Origin: Bacteroidales bacterium
GTDB lineage: Bacteria; Bacteroidota; Bacteroidia; Bacteroidales; UBA932
Length of the DNA stretch: 64,000 nucleotides
NCBI GenBank assembly: GCA_017625535.1
Contig: JAGAKR010000021.1
Location: forward strand, 1 to 64,000
Direction of reading: 5' to 3'
This document shows, one piece after another, positions 1 to 9,439 of this stretch (positions are counted from its first letter, which is position 1; every line of letters starts with the position of its first letter). Under the pieces are notes generated by a model, which saw nothing but the letters and a program-made list of their open reading frames with translations, searched no databases and was not told the origin of the DNA. Both the position numbers and the translations under genes were made by a program.

Positions 1-485
1 TAAGAATCCATTTGTATGCTGTCTGTTTATCTTCTTCTACATTTTCGTCAGTCGTTCATTTCCGTTGCCGTCTGCATTTTTGAGTACAGACATTGAAAGG
101 GGAAAGGTTTTCGGGGTGAATACTCTCCGTAGGAGGAAGGTTCAGTCCGAAATGGCTTGCCGCCCTGACCTTTCAACTTTCAAGGGCTATTGTACTACCT
201 TCGCAGACGAGCAAAGGAAAGGGGCGAATGACGGAATCGGTAAACTCATAATATCGCAGATTGATGATAGACCATATCAAATATTACCCTGCAATAATGA
301 AAAATGCACCATCCTTTTGCTCGCTCATAAAAAAGTTGTACCTTTGTGTATCAGTAGTTATCTCATTGGTGCAAAACAATAAAGAACTCTGAAATAGGAA
401 CGGTTGCCATCTCGTTACCCAAATTCCATGCAACTCGAATAACCGTTTAATTCTAAGATAATTGCAAATTCTGCGATTTTTTTCT
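1..485. other. Region without a recognised gene
   Basis: No gene here can be supported by family recognition. A plus-strand open frame at 65-382 (105 codons) has no signal peptide, no motif I recognise and no promoter in front of it. A -7 like TACCTTTG lies inside it near 339-346, with no clear gene after it. At about 400-455 there is an imperfect dyad (gaacggttgc versus ataaccgttt). The stretch may be a decayed mobile-element edge, but nothing in the sequence proves it. Confidence 0.4.
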
Positions 486-512
486 AAAAAAAAAGGACGG
501 CCTTGGCCGTCC
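486..512 (-). terminator. Rho-independent terminator of the uppS-bamA-ompH operon
   Basis: A perfect 8-bp stem (GGACGGCC at 495-502, GGCCGTCC at 505-512) has a 2-nt loop. On the minus strand it is followed by a run of T (486-494). It lies about 33 nt past the stop codon of the last OmpH gene, so it ends the minus-strand envelope operon. Confidence 0.9.
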
Positions 513-545
513 CTGTTGTGTCAATTTTTAAAAGTGTGCTCCTGA

Positions 546-1112
546 TTACTCCGCAGAGGCTGCTGCCTGCTGTGAAGGAAGTTGTGTAGGAGTAGTTTTG
601 CTGGCCGGAATGCCCAACTCGCTCTTTACCTGAGGAAGCAGGTCTATGCTGCTTGAACCTTTGAAAATGATTGCGCCTGCAGAGAGATCCAACACATATG
701 TGAAGCCTCCGTCTGTTGCAACTTTCTCAAGAGCCTTGTTGGCCTTCTCAAAAACAGGTGCATACAAAGTCTGCTGCAACTGTCCCATCTCCTGCTGTGC
801 ATTCTGCTGGAACATCTGCAATCTGTCCTGCATCTCCTGGAGCTCTTTGGTCTTTGCCTCAAGGATGGCTGCAGTCCAAGTACCGCTCTTCTGCTGGTAT
901 GTCTGGTATTTGGTATTGAACTCCTGCTGCATTCCCTGCATTGTCTCGTCAAGATCCTTTGCGTAGTTCTCAAGTTTGATTACCGCCGAATCCCTCTCAG
1001 GCATCAAGTTGATGAGTTCCTGCATATTGATATGACCGATTTTGGTCTGTGCAAAGGACTGTGTTGCAAAAAGCACCATTACAAGTGCCAAAAATTTTGT
1101 TACGTTCTTCAT
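546..1112 (-). CDS. OmpH/Skp-family periplasmic chaperone (distal copy)
   Basis: This is a periplasmic holdase of the OmpH/Skp family that shields unfolded outer-membrane proteins on their way to BamA. The 188-residue product starts with a signal peptide (MKNVTKFLALVMVLFATQSFAQ). Next come a short beta strand with a GHINMQELI-type motif, a long Gln/Glu-rich coiled coil (about residues 45-115) and a Gln/Ala/Ser-rich tail. An upstream in-frame ATG at 1148 would add 12 residues before the signal peptide and overlap the preceding gene, so 1112 was chosen. It is the last gene of uppS-bamA-ompH-ompH, 25 nt after the first OmpH gene. The duplication is common in Bacteroidales. Confidence 0.9.
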   Translation of the reverse strand: MKNVTKFLALVMVLFATQSFAQTKIGHINMQELINLMPERDSAVIKLENYAKDLDETMQGMQQEFNTKYQTYQQKSGTWTAAILEAKTKELQEMQDRLQMFQQNAQQEMGQLQQTLYAPVFEKANKALEKVATDGGFTYVLDLSAGAIIFKGSSSIDLLPQVKSELGIPASKTTPTQLPSQQAAASAE

Positions 1113-1137
1113 ATTAATTATTGGTTTATTATTTTCA

Positions 1138-1647
1138 TCAATACCCAAGGGCCTTTATTACAAGGCTGCTCAAATCATCACCCGGCCTCGCATATGCAAC
1201 CCCCTGCATAAGGGAGAGGTCAAAGATAATCATAAAATTGCCGTTCTCTGCAATTTTCTTCACAGCAGCATCTACACGCTCCCTTATGGGATCCATAAGT
1301 TCCTGTGACTTTTTCTGCATAATGCCGTCCTGTCCAAAGTAACTCTTCTGCAGCTCCTTTACAGTCTGTTCCCTGCTTATGATGTCATTCTCACGCTGCT
1401 GTCTTGCCTGTGCAGAGAGAGTTGCCTTCTGTTGCTGGTAACTCTGGTAGAGAGACTCAATCTTTGAGTATTCAGACTCTATCTTCTGCTGGTACTGGTT
1501 TCCAAGTTTCTCAAGTTCGGTCTGCGCACTCTTGTACTCCGGAATAGCTGCAAGAATCTTTTCTGTATTTATGTAGCCCACTTTCTGTGCGCCCAACTGG
1601 AATGCAGCAAAGAGCATTGCAACTGCAAAAATCAACCCTTTCTTCAT
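1138..1647 (-). CDS. OmpH/Skp-family periplasmic chaperone (proximal copy)
   Basis: This is the second OmpH/Skp-type chaperone, 169 residues. It has a signal peptide (cleavage likely after ...FQLGA), a KVGYINTEKIL strand typical of the family, and a Gln/Lys-rich coiled-coil tentacle (about residues 40-115). A terminal beta segment (NFMIIFDLSLMQGVAY) contributes to the trimeric core. It lies 18 nt downstream of bamA, matching its role of delivering barrel proteins to the BAM complex. The two copies share layout but diverge in sequence, so they are paralogues and not a recent duplication. Confidence 0.9.
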   Translation of the reverse strand: MKKGLIFAVAMLFAAFQLGAQKVGYINTEKILAAIPEYKSAQTELEKLGNQYQQKIESEYSKIESLYQSYQQQKATLSAQARQQRENDIISREQTVKELQKSYFGQDGIMQKKSQELMDPIRERVDAAVKKIAENGNFMIIFDLSLMQGVAYARPGDDLSSLVIKALGY

Positions 1648-1665
1648 AACAATCTGCTTTAATGG

Positions 1666-4185
1666 TTAGAACTGTTGTCCTATCATGAAGTGGAACTGGC
1701 TGCCGCCCTTTTTGAGGCCTTCATTAGGTACCGGATCAAATCCGTATCCCCAGTCAATTCCCAACATACCCACGATAGGGAGCATTACTCTGAGACCCAC
1801 ACCTGCGGATCTCTTTATTTCAAATGGGTTAAAGTCTTTAATGTCTGCCCAGCAGTTACCACCTTCAAGGAACGCAAGCGCATAGATGGTGGACTGAGGC
1901 TGGAGCACTACAGGGTATCTCAACTCAACGGTGAACTTGTCATACACCCTACCTGCATATGCATTTCCTTCTATAGGGGTAAGCGAGTAGTTAGGATAAC
2001 CTCTCAAGCCTATGATATCGGAACCGTAAGTGTTGTAACCGCTCATACCGTCACCACCAACCTGGAATCCTTCAAATGGAGAGAATCCCCAATCCCTGTT
2101 GTAAGTTCCAAGGTAACCGAAGTCAGCAGCGGTCTTGAGTACAAAGTCTCCAATGAGTTTTGTATACAGGGCACTCTTGAATGTCCATTTGTGGTACTCA
2201 ATCCATTTGTACCTCTCCTGATCTGACATGCTCTTGAAGTCTGTATCCTTTGACTTGAACAACGAATATGGTGGAGTGAGCTGTACTGCCAATGTAAAGT
2301 CAGATCCGCCCCTCGGATAGATAGGCTGGTCTGTAGAGTTCCTGTTGAGTGTAAGCTTGTAGCTGAAGTTGTTTGATTTTCCGTTTGCGAACAGGAAGTT
2401 GTAGTTCCAGTCCTTCAGTTTGTACTGTTGGTAACTGAGTTCATGGTACAGTACAAAGTAGTCATCAGGCCATTTCAGGCGCGAGCCCAAAGAGGCCGCA
2501 ACTCCGAACACCTCCATATACTCATCATCATTAAGATAATAGTAGTAAGAGTTTGTCTGTCTTGTAAAGTATACAGATGCGCTGAGTGACATAGGTTTCT
2601 TTCCGGTAAGCCAAGGCTCCATGAAGCTTGCAGACAACGCTGTATAATATGTACCGTTTGTCTGGAACCTTATGGCCAATGTCTGTCCGTCTCCAAGAGG
2701 AACCGGCCTCCAGGCCTTCTTCTCAAACACCCTTCTTACAGAGAAGTTGTTGAAACTTACACCAAGTGTACCCACAAATGTGTTTCCACCCCATCCGCCA
2801 GAGAGTTCCAGCTGGCTGTTCGGCTTCTCCTCAACATTATACGCTATATCCACTGTGTTGTTGTTAGGATTAGGTATTATGCTGTATCCTGCAGAAGACT
2901 GGAACTTCTCAGGATCAAAGTGTCCTATTGAACCGAGCTCCCTTATTGACCTCTCAAACTCAGACTGGCTGTAAAGGTATCCGGGACGTGTATATACAGC
3001 CCTTCTTGCAACCTTCTCGCTTGTAATGGTGTTTCCGTTTATCACCACGTTGTTGAATGTTGCAGGCTTGCCCTCCATAATGCGCATCTCAACATCCACA
3101 GAATCACCGTCAATGGCAAGCTCTACAGGCATCACGTTAAAGAAAAGGTAACCGTTGTCGGTATACATTTTCCTTACATCCATATACTGCTGCTTAGGGT
3201 CTCCCTGAAGCCTCTTGTCCATTGTTACAACATCATAGATGTCTCCCTTCTTTATCATCAGCACACTGTTCAGCTGCTCAGTAGAGTAAACCGAGTTACC
3301 CGTCCAGGTAATGTTCCTGAAGTAGTACTTCTTTCCCTGGTCAAAGAAGATGTCAAGCACCATCCTGTTGTCGGGAGTATAACTTATGGAATCGGACACT
3401 ACAAGTGCATCCCTGAAACCTGCCTCATTGAACACCTCTATAAGGGCGTTCTTGTCATTTTTATACTCTTTCTCGTTGAATTTCTTTGATCTGAAGAAGT
3501 TGGTTATCCTCCTGTCCTTGGTCTTCTTCATTGCCTTGGCCAGTTTGGATTCCTTTATCTCATCATTCACACCGTGGAAGTTGATCTGGTCTATCTTTAT
3601 CTTGTCTCCTTTCTTTATATGGAAAGTTGCAATCACAGCATTCTTGATTACAGTATCCTCCTGCTGTGTCATATGCACATCAACTTTGTAGAAACCCTTC
3701 TCCTTGTAATAGTTCTTGATGATGTCTATAGAAGATTTCTCCACGTAATCCGAAAGTTCGCCTCCCCTCCTGAGTTTGAGCCTCTCGGTAAGGTCCGATT
3801 TCTCAGAGTTCTTGGCACCATCAAACAGCCACCTTGAAACCCTCGGACGCTCCTGGAGTTTGAGCACAAGGAGACAACTGTCACCCTTTGGGGAGAGGGA
3901 ATCTATGTAGAAGCCCACATCTGAGAATTTTCTCTGCATCCATATCCTCTTCATTACTCCCGACAGCATATCGCTTGGGATTTCAACCTCATCACCCTTC
4001 TGCAGGCCTGTAAGTGCAACTATACGGTCTGCATTGAGGTAACTTGTACCCTCAACCTTTATCCCCTTGAGGACATATTTCTTTGGAGCAGAATAGTCAA
4101 CCACAGTCTGCTGGTTATTCTGGGCCAAAAGTGCATATGGCATCAGAAATGCCAGTACAATCAATATTTTTCCAAACAGTTTCAT
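1666..4185 (-). CDS. bamA: Outer membrane protein assembly factor BamA
   Basis: BamA is the core of the beta-barrel assembly machinery and inserts outer-membrane proteins. The protein has 839 residues: a signal peptide (to about residue 21), a tandem POTRA region (about 35-440, with typical GxxxF/Y and kGDxY elements such as IKKGDIYDVVTMDKR), then an Omp85 barrel (about 450-839). The chain ends in phenylalanine (MIGQQF), the usual barrel signal. It follows uppS by 11 nt and precedes two OmpH genes. This is the standard Bacteroidota envelope operon. No frameshift or missing segment is visible. Confidence 0.96.
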   Translation of the reverse strand: MKLFGKILIVLAFLMPYALLAQNNQQTVVDYSAPKKYVLKGIKVEGTSYLNADRIVALTGLQKGDEVEIPSDMLSGVMKRIWMQRKFSDVGFYIDSLSPKGDSCLLVLKLQERPRVSRWLFDGAKNSEKSDLTERLKLRRGGELSDYVEKSSIDIIKNYYKEKGFYKVDVHMTQQEDTVIKNAVIATFHIKKGDKIKIDQINFHGVNDEIKESKLAKAMKKTKDRRITNFFRSKKFNEKEYKNDKNALIEVFNEAGFRDALVVSDSISYTPDNRMVLDIFFDQGKKYYFRNITWTGNSVYSTEQLNSVLMIKKGDIYDVVTMDKRLQGDPKQQYMDVRKMYTDNGYLFFNVMPVELAIDGDSVDVEMRIMEGKPATFNNVVINGNTITSEKVARRAVYTRPGYLYSQSEFERSIRELGSIGHFDPEKFQSSAGYSIIPNPNNNTVDIAYNVEEKPNSQLELSGGWGGNTFVGTLGVSFNNFSVRRVFEKKAWRPVPLGDGQTLAIRFQTNGTYYTALSASFMEPWLTGKKPMSLSASVYFTRQTNSYYYYLNDDEYMEVFGVAASLGSRLKWPDDYFVLYHELSYQQYKLKDWNYNFLFANGKSNNFSYKLTLNRNSTDQPIYPRGGSDFTLAVQLTPPYSLFKSKDTDFKSMSDQERYKWIEYHKWTFKSALYTKLIGDFVLKTAADFGYLGTYNRDWGFSPFEGFQVGGDGMSGYNTYGSDIIGLRGYPNYSLTPIEGNAYAGRVYDKFTVELRYPVVLQPQSTIYALAFLEGGNCWADIKDFNPFEIKRSAGVGLRVMLPIVGMLGIDWGYGFDPVPNEGLKKGGSQFHFMIGQQF

Positions 4186-4196
4186 CTATGTTACAA

Positions 4197-4916
4197 TTAA
4201 ACTTTACCGAACCTCCTCTCCCTCCTGCTGTAGGCATCCAATGCCTGCTGGAACTCCGTTTTGCGAAAATCGGGCCAAAGCACTTCAGTAAAATAATATT
4301 CAGTATATGCGGTCTGCCACAACATATAGTTGCTTATCCTCTGCTCCCCGCTTGTACGTATGAGCAGATCTGGATCAGGGATTCCGGAAGTTGACAGGTT
4401 TGCTGCAAGATCCTGTGCCGACATCTGTGGAACCTCCCCATCCTTCATCTTTGATGCGTTGTCTGCAATGAATTTGTTGGCAGCCTGCATAATGTCCCAT
4501 TTGCCGCTGTAACTCAGGAAGATTATCAGCTGCAGGTTGGTGTTGTGCTCTGTAAGTTTCATACAGTCTGCAATTTCATCCCTGAGTTTCTGTGAAAGTC
4601 TGCTGAAATCCCCTATTACGCGGAAGCGTACGCCGTTTTTCTGGAATGTTGGTGTCTCCATTGAGATGGCCTTGAGCATAAGCTGCATGAGACCTTCTAT
4701 CTCCTCTACCGGGCGGTCCCAGTTCTCCTCTGAGAATGCAAAGACACTAAGATACTTTATCCCCTTCTCAACGGCCAGTTCGGTACAGGCACGCACGCTC
4801 TCCACTCCCTCCTTGTGGCCGTAAAGCCTCTCCTGTCCGCGCTGCTTGGCCCATCTGCCGTTACCATCCATTATAATTGTAACGTGCTCAGGGACATTTA
4901 ATTTTTCAGATGCCAT
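4197..4916 (-). CDS. uppS: Undecaprenyl diphosphate synthase (isoprenyl transferase)
   Basis: This enzyme condenses isopentenyl diphosphate onto farnesyl diphosphate to make the C55 lipid carrier for peptidoglycan and O-antigen synthesis. The 239-residue protein shows the cis-prenyltransferase motif IIMDGNGRWAKQRG with the catalytic Asp near residue 17. It also has the VSVFAFSEENW-like block and the C-terminal DLLIRTSGEQRISNYMLWQ and ...DAYSRRERRFG motifs. Length is normal. It is the first gene of the minus-strand uppS-bamA-ompH-ompH run, with a -7 box 25 nt upstream. Confidence 0.96.
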   Translation of the reverse strand: MASEKLNVPEHVTIIMDGNGRWAKQRGQERLYGHKEGVESVRACTELAVEKGIKYLSVFAFSEENWDRPVEEIEGLMQLMLKAISMETPTFQKNGVRFRVIGDFSRLSQKLRDEIADCMKLTEHNTNLQLIIFLSYSGKWDIMQAANKFIADNASKMKDGEVPQMSAQDLAANLSTSGIPDPDLLIRTSGEQRISNYMLWQTAYTEYYFTEVLWPDFRKTEFQQALDAYSRRERRFGKV

Positions 4917-4940
4917 AAAAACATTTTAACAAATTGGGCG

Positions 4941-4948
4941 CAAATATA
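4941..4948 (-). promoter_or_regulatory. -7 promoter element of the uppS-bamA operon
   Basis: Read on the minus strand this is TATATTTG, matching the Bacteroidota consensus TAnnTTTG, 24 nt before the uppS ATG. I see no clear TTG at -33. It suggests uppS-bamA-ompH has its own promoter and is not simply read through from nadK. Confidence 0.6.
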
Positions 4949-4954
4949 AGAAAT

Positions 4955-5836
4955 TTATTGCATATTTCTCTTATCCTCTCCCCATAATAGTTTCTGATTC
5001 AGGGCTGCAATGAAATTATTGTTTATGGAGATGCTCTTGATTGGGAATTCCCCTTTTGTTATTGTAAGTTTTTCCCCTGCATTGAGGTTTACCGAACGGT
5101 TGTCCACTGTAAGGAGAGCCTGCGGGTTCCTCCCCTGGAAGGAGATTTCAACTGAAGAACTGTCGGGAACAATGAGGGGCCTCACATTAAGGTTATGTGG
5201 CGAAATTGGGGCAATTATGAGCACTCTGGAATCTGGGGTTACAATGGGGCCGCCTATACTCAGAGAATAGGCTGTTGAGCCCGTTGCTGTGGCTACAAGG
5301 ATACCGTCAGACCAGTATTTTGGCAGTTTCTGCCCGTCTATGGCAATGTCTATCTCCAGCATTGAAGGGGTTGTCCTCTGTATGGTTATCTCATTCATTG
5401 CATATGGGTAGAAATCCACGGGAAGGGAGTCTTTCTGCAGATGCAGCAGGGCCCTCTCCTCTATGGTGTAATCCCCCCTTATGAGTTTTTCAATCCAGGG
5501 GTTGCTCTCCTCCACGCAGGCGGTTGTAAGGAAGCCCAGACGGCCGAAATTTATCCCTGCAATGGGAATTTCCCTCTCCCTTACCACGGTAAGCGATTCC
5601 AGGAATGTTCCGTCTCCTCCAAGTGAGAGGAAAATGTCTGTATCTGCAGGGAGTTCTGCAAATGAATCAAACACACCCCCCTGTGGCAGTTCCTGCCAGA
5701 ACTCCTTTATGAGATTGTAGAACGAACTGTGATAACAGAACTCCACATCCCTGTATTCTTTGAGTTTGTTTACAAAGAGAACCAGCTTGCCTATATTGGT
5801 CTTGTCTATCCTTTTTCCAAAAAGTACCGCCTTCAT
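4955..5836 (-). CDS. nadK: NAD kinase
   Basis: NAD kinase phosphorylates NAD to NADP with ATP. The 293-residue protein carries the diagnostic GGDGT loop (residues 73-77, in ...LSLGGDGTFLESL), a GINFGRLGFLT segment, the substrate motif MNEITIQR, and the glycine-rich DGILVATATGSTAYSLSIGGP block. The start ATG gives the usual beta strand MKAVLFGKRI. It is transcribed divergently from pdxJ and lies just upstream of uppS on the same strand, a common Bacteroidales arrangement. Length and motifs are normal. Confidence 0.96.
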   Translation of the reverse strand: MKAVLFGKRIDKTNIGKLVLFVNKLKEYRDVEFCYHSSFYNLIKEFWQELPQGGVFDSFAELPADTDIFLSLGGDGTFLESLTVVREREIPIAGINFGRLGFLTTACVEESNPWIEKLIRGDYTIEERALLHLQKDSLPVDFYPYAMNEITIQRTTPSMLEIDIAIDGQKLPKYWSDGILVATATGSTAYSLSIGGPIVTPDSRVLIIAPISPHNLNVRPLIVPDSSSVEISFQGRNPQALLTVDNRSVNLNAGEKLTITKGEFPIKSISINNNFIAALNQKLLWGEDKRNMQ

Positions 5837-5878
5837 GCACTAAAATTTTATGCAAGATAAAAATTTTTGGTCTAATGA

Positions 5879-5910
5879 TTGTTCTATCAGTTACAAATTG
5901 CATATTTTTG
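5879..5910 (+). promoter_or_regulatory. pdxJ promoter
   Basis: A -33 TTG (5879-5881) is followed after 21 nt by TATTTTTG (5903-5910), fitting the Bacteroidota TTG / TAnnTTTG promoter. It lies 36 nt before the pdxJ ATG. An imperfect dyad (ttacaaa ... tttgtaa) overlaps the -7 region. Confidence 0.65.
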
Positions 5911-5946
5911 TAATGACTAACCTATGAATTTCTAAAATTTTACATT

Positions 5947-6666
5947 ATGACCGTACTGAGTGTGAATATAAACAAAATTGCCACCATAAGGAATTCCAGA
6001 GGAGGCAATATGCCAAATGTGCTTGAGGCTGCAGTAAATTGCGAAAAGTTTGGCGCACAAGGAATAACCGTGCATCCAAGACCGGATGAGAGACATATCA
6101 GGTACCAGGACGCAAGGGATATAAAGCCGCTCCTTACAACAGAATTCAATATAGAGGGCAATCCAATTGAATCTTTTGTAAACCTTGTACTGGAGGTGAA
6201 GCCTGCCCAGGTTACACTGGTTCCGGATGCCCCGGATGCAATTACATCAAATGCAGGATGGGATACGGTAAATCCAAAGAACAGGGAGTTCCTTACAGAG
6301 ATTACAAAAGTTTTCCACTCAAACGGGATAAGGGTATCCATATTCATAGATCCTGTGGAGGAGATGATAAAGAATGCCGTTGACACCGGCTGCGACCGTG
6401 TGGAGTTATACACAGAGGCCTATGCCGCCAATTATATGAAAAACAGAGAGATGGCAATTGAACCATATGTAAGGGCAGCAGAGACAGCGGTGAAATGCGG
6501 ACTTGGCCTGAATGCCGGGCACGACCTCAATCTGGACAACCTCAAATACTTCAATGACAATATCCCCGGGCTTCTTGAGGTATCCATAGGACACGCCCTT
6601 ATAAGTGACGCTTTGTATATGGGACTTGAAAATACCATCCAAGCGTACAGAAGGCAATTGCTGTAA
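5947..6666 (+). CDS. pdxJ: Pyridoxine 5'-phosphate synthase
   Basis: PdxJ closes the pyridoxine ring from 1-deoxyxylulose 5-phosphate and 3-amino-2-oxopropyl phosphate, the last condensation of the DXP-dependent vitamin B6 pathway. The 239-residue TIM barrel shows [15 protein letters not shown] (N-terminal Asn/Arg-rich phosphate site), the [14 protein letters not shown] motif, the TEFNIEGNP strand and the C-terminal NAGHDLN...[14 protein letters not shown] signature. The start is the first ATG after the promoter. Downstream genes run in the same direction but have their own promoter. Confidence 0.96.
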   Translation: MTVLSVNINKIATIRNSRGGNMPNVLEAAVNCEKFGAQGITVHPRPDERHIRYQDARDIKPLLTTEFNIEGNPIESFVNLVLEVKPAQVTLVPDAPDAITSNAGWDTVNPKNREFLTEITKVFHSNGIRVSIFIDPVEEMIKNAVDTGCDRVELYTEAYAANYMKNREMAIEPYVRAAETAVKCGLGLNAGHDLNLDNLKYFNDNIPGLLEVSIGHALISDALYMGLENTIQAYRRQLL

Positions 6667-6687
6667 TATAAAATTTGACTATATTTG
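6658..6687 (+). promoter_or_regulatory. Promoter of the OmpH-like lipoprotein gene
   Basis: TTG (6658-6660, inside the last codons of pdxJ) and TATATTTG (6680-6687) are separated by 19 nt. The ATG follows 33 nt after the -7 box. Because the -7 box overlaps a longer in-frame start at 6685, the later ATG at 6721 is the real one. Confidence 0.65.
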
Positions 6688-6720
6688 CGGTTTGGAAAAT
6701 TAATGATAAACTTATATAAA

Positions 6721-7320
6721 ATGAAACAATTGAAATTGATTTTGGCTGTTGCAGTTGCTGCTGTTGTATGCTCTTGCAATGCTACCGGCAACACTGCCGC
6801 AACCCAGACTTCAAATCCTGCACAGACAGGCGCAGTTGCTCCACAGGGCAGCATCGTTTACATCCAGTTGGATTCCCTCATCAACCAGTATGATATGTTC
6901 AATGACCTGAGGTCTGAACTTGAGAGCAAGGCTCAGGCTATCCAGGACGACCTTACAAAGAAAGGAAGGTCTTTTGAGAGCGCCGTAAAGGATTTCCAGA
7001 CCAAAATAGAGAAAGGTCTCCTTACAAGATCACAGGCAGAGGAGCAGCAGCAGAAACTTGCTGAGAGGGAGCAGAACCTCCAGAGCCTCAGCCAGCAGAA
7101 ACAGTATGAGATGGCAGAGGAAGAGGCTGTAATGAGCAGAAAAGTTATGGATGCAGTGAACACTTTCCTTAAGAAATACAATGAGGAGAAAGGTTATGCA
7201 CTTATCCTTACCACTTCTGCAGCAAGCAACACTGTAATTGTAGGCAACCCTGCATTGGATATTACCAACGATGTGCTTGCAGGTTTGAACGACGAGTACA
7301 TCAAATCTAAAAACAAATAA
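6721..7320 (+). CDS. OmpH-family lipoprotein
   Basis: This is a third OmpH/Skp-family protein, here lipid-anchored. The 199-residue product starts with a lipoprotein signal (MKQLKLILAVAVAAVVCSC; modified Cys about residue 17 or 19). A Thr/Ala/Asn-rich linker follows, then the family strand GSIVYIQLDSLINQ, a Gln/Glu-rich coiled coil (about residues 65-145) and the closing ...KGYALILTTSAASNTVIVGN strand. It likely works as a tethered periplasmic chaperone. The upstream in-frame codon at 6685 falls inside the -7 element and was rejected. The next gene starts 2 nt after the stop. Confidence 0.85.
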   Translation: MKQLKLILAVAVAAVVCSCNATGNTAATQTSNPAQTGAVAPQGSIVYIQLDSLINQYDMFNDLRSELESKAQAIQDDLTKKGRSFESAVKDFQTKIEKGLLTRSQAEEQQQKLAEREQNLQSLSQQKQYEMAEEEAVMSRKVMDAVNTFLKKYNEEKGYALILTTSAASNTVIVGNPALDITNDVLAGLNDEYIKSKNK

Positions 7321-7321
7321 A

Positions 7322-8452
7322 TTGAAAATTGCAATATTATCGTGTTTCTACCCTTACAGAGGGGGGATTTCGCAGTTCAATGCCTGCGTGCTGCAGGAGT
7401 TGGAAAAGAGCCACACCGTAAAGGCATTCAACTTCAGGAGGCAGTATCCCGACATCCTTTTTCCGGGAAAGACACAATATGTTACAAAAGATGATAATGC
7501 CGTACCGGTAGAGTCCCAGGCTCTGCTGGATACGGCAAATCCTTTTTCATACATTGCCACAGCCAGGGCAATAAGGGAGTGGAACCCCGATCTTCTTATA
7601 ATGAGATACTGGATGAGCTGGTTTGCCCCATCACTTGGCTACATTGCAAGGCATATGAAAAAGGGCTGCAAGGTAATATCCATTCTGGACAACGTTGTTC
7701 CCCACGAACCCCACTTCTTTGACAGGCCTTTTACAAAGTATTTCCTCAAGCCTCAGGACGGTTTTGTTGTGCTGTGCAATGCGGTAAGGCAGGACCTGCT
7801 CAACATTATGCCTGATGCAAGGCATATCTGCACCCCACACCCCCTCTATTCCCATTTTGGGGAGAAGATGCAGAGGGAGGAGGCAGAAAAAGCTGTCGGG
7901 ATAAAGAACGGGAATACCAAGAATATCCTTTTCTTTGGACTGATAAGGGAGTATAAGGGACTGGACCTGCTCATTGAGGCATTCGGGAAGCTTGACAAGA
8001 GTTACAGGCTAATTGTGGCCGGGGAACCTTACGGCAGTTTTGAGAAATATCAGAAACTTATTGACGCGTCTCCAAATAAGGAGAATATAATCCTGAATAC
8101 TAATTATATTGAGGACAGTCAGGTGAGCAAGTATTTTTCAAGTGCCGATGTGTGCGTGCTTCCATACAGGAGCGCCACCCAGAGCGGTATAAGTTCCATC
8201 TCCTACCATTTTGAGGTCCCTATGATAACCACAGATGTGGGAGGCCTCAGGGAAACAATAGGCGAAAGGGGTACCGGAGTGATAATGGAGAACGGGGAAC
8301 CTGCAACAATTGCCCGTGCCATTGAGGATTACTTTGCACCGGAGAATGCCGGAATGAGGGGGGAGATGATCCTTAATATAAGGAAAGAGAAGGAGCGCCT
8401 GAGTTGGGGCACCTTCTGCAGCAAACTTGAGGATTTTTATAAGACATTGTAA
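7322..8452 (+). CDS. Glycosyltransferase family 4 protein
   Basis: This is a GT-B fold retaining glycosyltransferase, probably in cell-surface polysaccharide or glycolipid synthesis; the donor and acceptor cannot be told. The 376-residue protein has the N-terminal glycine-rich loop (ILSCFYPYRGGISQFN), a domain boundary near residue 200 (NILFFGLIREYKGLDLLIEA) and the C-terminal nucleotide-sugar site (LPYRSATQSGISS ... ITTDVGGLRETI). The start is TTG at 7322, 2 nt after the preceding stop. No ATG or GTG in frame gives the conserved MKIAILSCFYP N-terminus, so TTG is the best start. It is likely co-transcribed with the OmpH-like lipoprotein. Confidence 0.85.
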   Translation: MKIAILSCFYPYRGGISQFNACVLQELEKSHTVKAFNFRRQYPDILFPGKTQYVTKDDNAVPVESQALLDTANPFSYIATARAIREWNPDLLIMRYWMSWFAPSLGYIARHMKKGCKVISILDNVVPHEPHFFDRPFTKYFLKPQDGFVVLCNAVRQDLLNIMPDARHICTPHPLYSHFGEKMQREEAEKAVGIKNGNTKNILFFGLIREYKGLDLLIEAFGKLDKSYRLIVAGEPYGSFEKYQKLIDASPNKENIILNTNYIEDSQVSKYFSSADVCVLPYRSATQSGISSISYHFEVPMITTDVGGLRETIGERGTGVIMENGEPATIARAIEDYFAPENAGMRGEMILNIRKEKERLSWGTFCSKLEDFYKTL

Positions 8453-8474
8453 AATAAACAACAGATAAAGAACT

Positions 8475-9425
8475 ATGGACTCAATTACAAGAACCCAATT
8501 TGATTTCCCTAAACAGACCGCTGTATACAACGGCAAGGTAAGGGATGTTTACACCATAGAGGACAAGTATATGGTGATGGTTGCTACAGACAGAATTTCT
8601 GCATTTGATGTTGTACTTCCAAAAGGAATCCCTTTCAAGGGGCAGGTTCTGAACCAGATTGCATCAAAATTCCTGGACAGCACTTCAGACATAGTGAAGA
8701 ACTGGAAGATTGCCTCACCTGATCCTATGGTAACAGTAGGATACAAATGTGAGTCTCTTCCTGTAGAGATGATTGTAAGGGGTTACCTTACCGGAAGTTC
8801 ATGGAGAGCTTACAAGGCTGGCGCAAGGGAGATCTGCGGAGTTAAGATCCCTGATGGAATGAGGGAGCACCAGAAATTTGAGAAACCTATAATCACCCCT
8901 ACCACAAAGGCTGAGATTGGCGGCCACGACCAGGACATCTCAAGGGAAGAGATCATTGCACAGGGTCTTGTAAGCGAGGAGATATACACCCAGCTGGAGA
9001 AGATTACCCTTGCATTGTATGAGAGGGGTTGTGAGATTGCAAAAGAGAGGGGCTTGATTCTTGTAGACACCAAATATGAATTTGGTCTGAAAGACGGTGA
9101 GATTTACCTCATTGATGAGATTCATACTCCCGACAGCAGCCGCTACTTCTACCTTGAGGGGTATCAGGAGAGGTTTGACAAAGGGGAGCAGCAGAAGCAG
9201 CTTTCAAAGGAGTTTGTAAGGGAGTGGCTTATGGAGAACAATTTCAGCGGCCAGGAGGGACAGAAAGTTCCTGAAATGACCCCAGAGATTGTAACCAGCA
9301 TCTCAGACAGGTACATTGAACTGTATGAGAACATTACAGGCTCAAAATTTGAGAAGGCACCTTATGGTGACGACACTTACGAGAGAATTGAGGCCAACGT
9401 GAAGAACCTGTTGGCACGTTTGTAA
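8475..9425 (+). CDS. purC: Phosphoribosylaminoimidazole-succinocarboxamide synthase
   Basis: SAICAR synthetase joins CAIR and aspartate with ATP in purine synthesis. The 316-residue protein has the N-terminal [18 protein letters not shown]-binding hairpin, [13 protein letters not shown], the [18 protein letters not shown] block and the [12 protein letters not shown] motif that contacts substrate. The length fits the longer Bacteroidota form (about 310 residues against about 240 in E. coli). It starts 22 nt after the glycosyltransferase. Another purine gene, purE, is at 41182. Confidence 0.95.
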   Translation: MDSITRTQFDFPKQTAVYNGKVRDVYTIEDKYMVMVATDRISAFDVVLPKGIPFKGQVLNQIASKFLDSTSDIVKNWKIASPDPMVTVGYKCESLPVEMIVRGYLTGSSWRAYKAGAREICGVKIPDGMREHQKFEKPIITPTTKAEIGGHDQDISREEIIAQGLVSEEIYTQLEKITLALYERGCEIAKERGLILVDTKYEFGLKDGEIYLIDEIHTPDSSRYFYLEGYQERFDKGEQQKQLSKEFVREWLMENNFSGQEGQKVPEMTPEIVTSISDRYIELYENITGSKFEKAPYGDDTYERIEANVKNLLARL

Positions 9426-9439
9426 AATAATAGGATTTT

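Noticed and set aside
65-382. A 105-codon plus-strand open frame near the left end
   Set aside because: No recognisable domain, signal or promoter. A -7 like box lies inside it. Reported only as part of the unassigned region.
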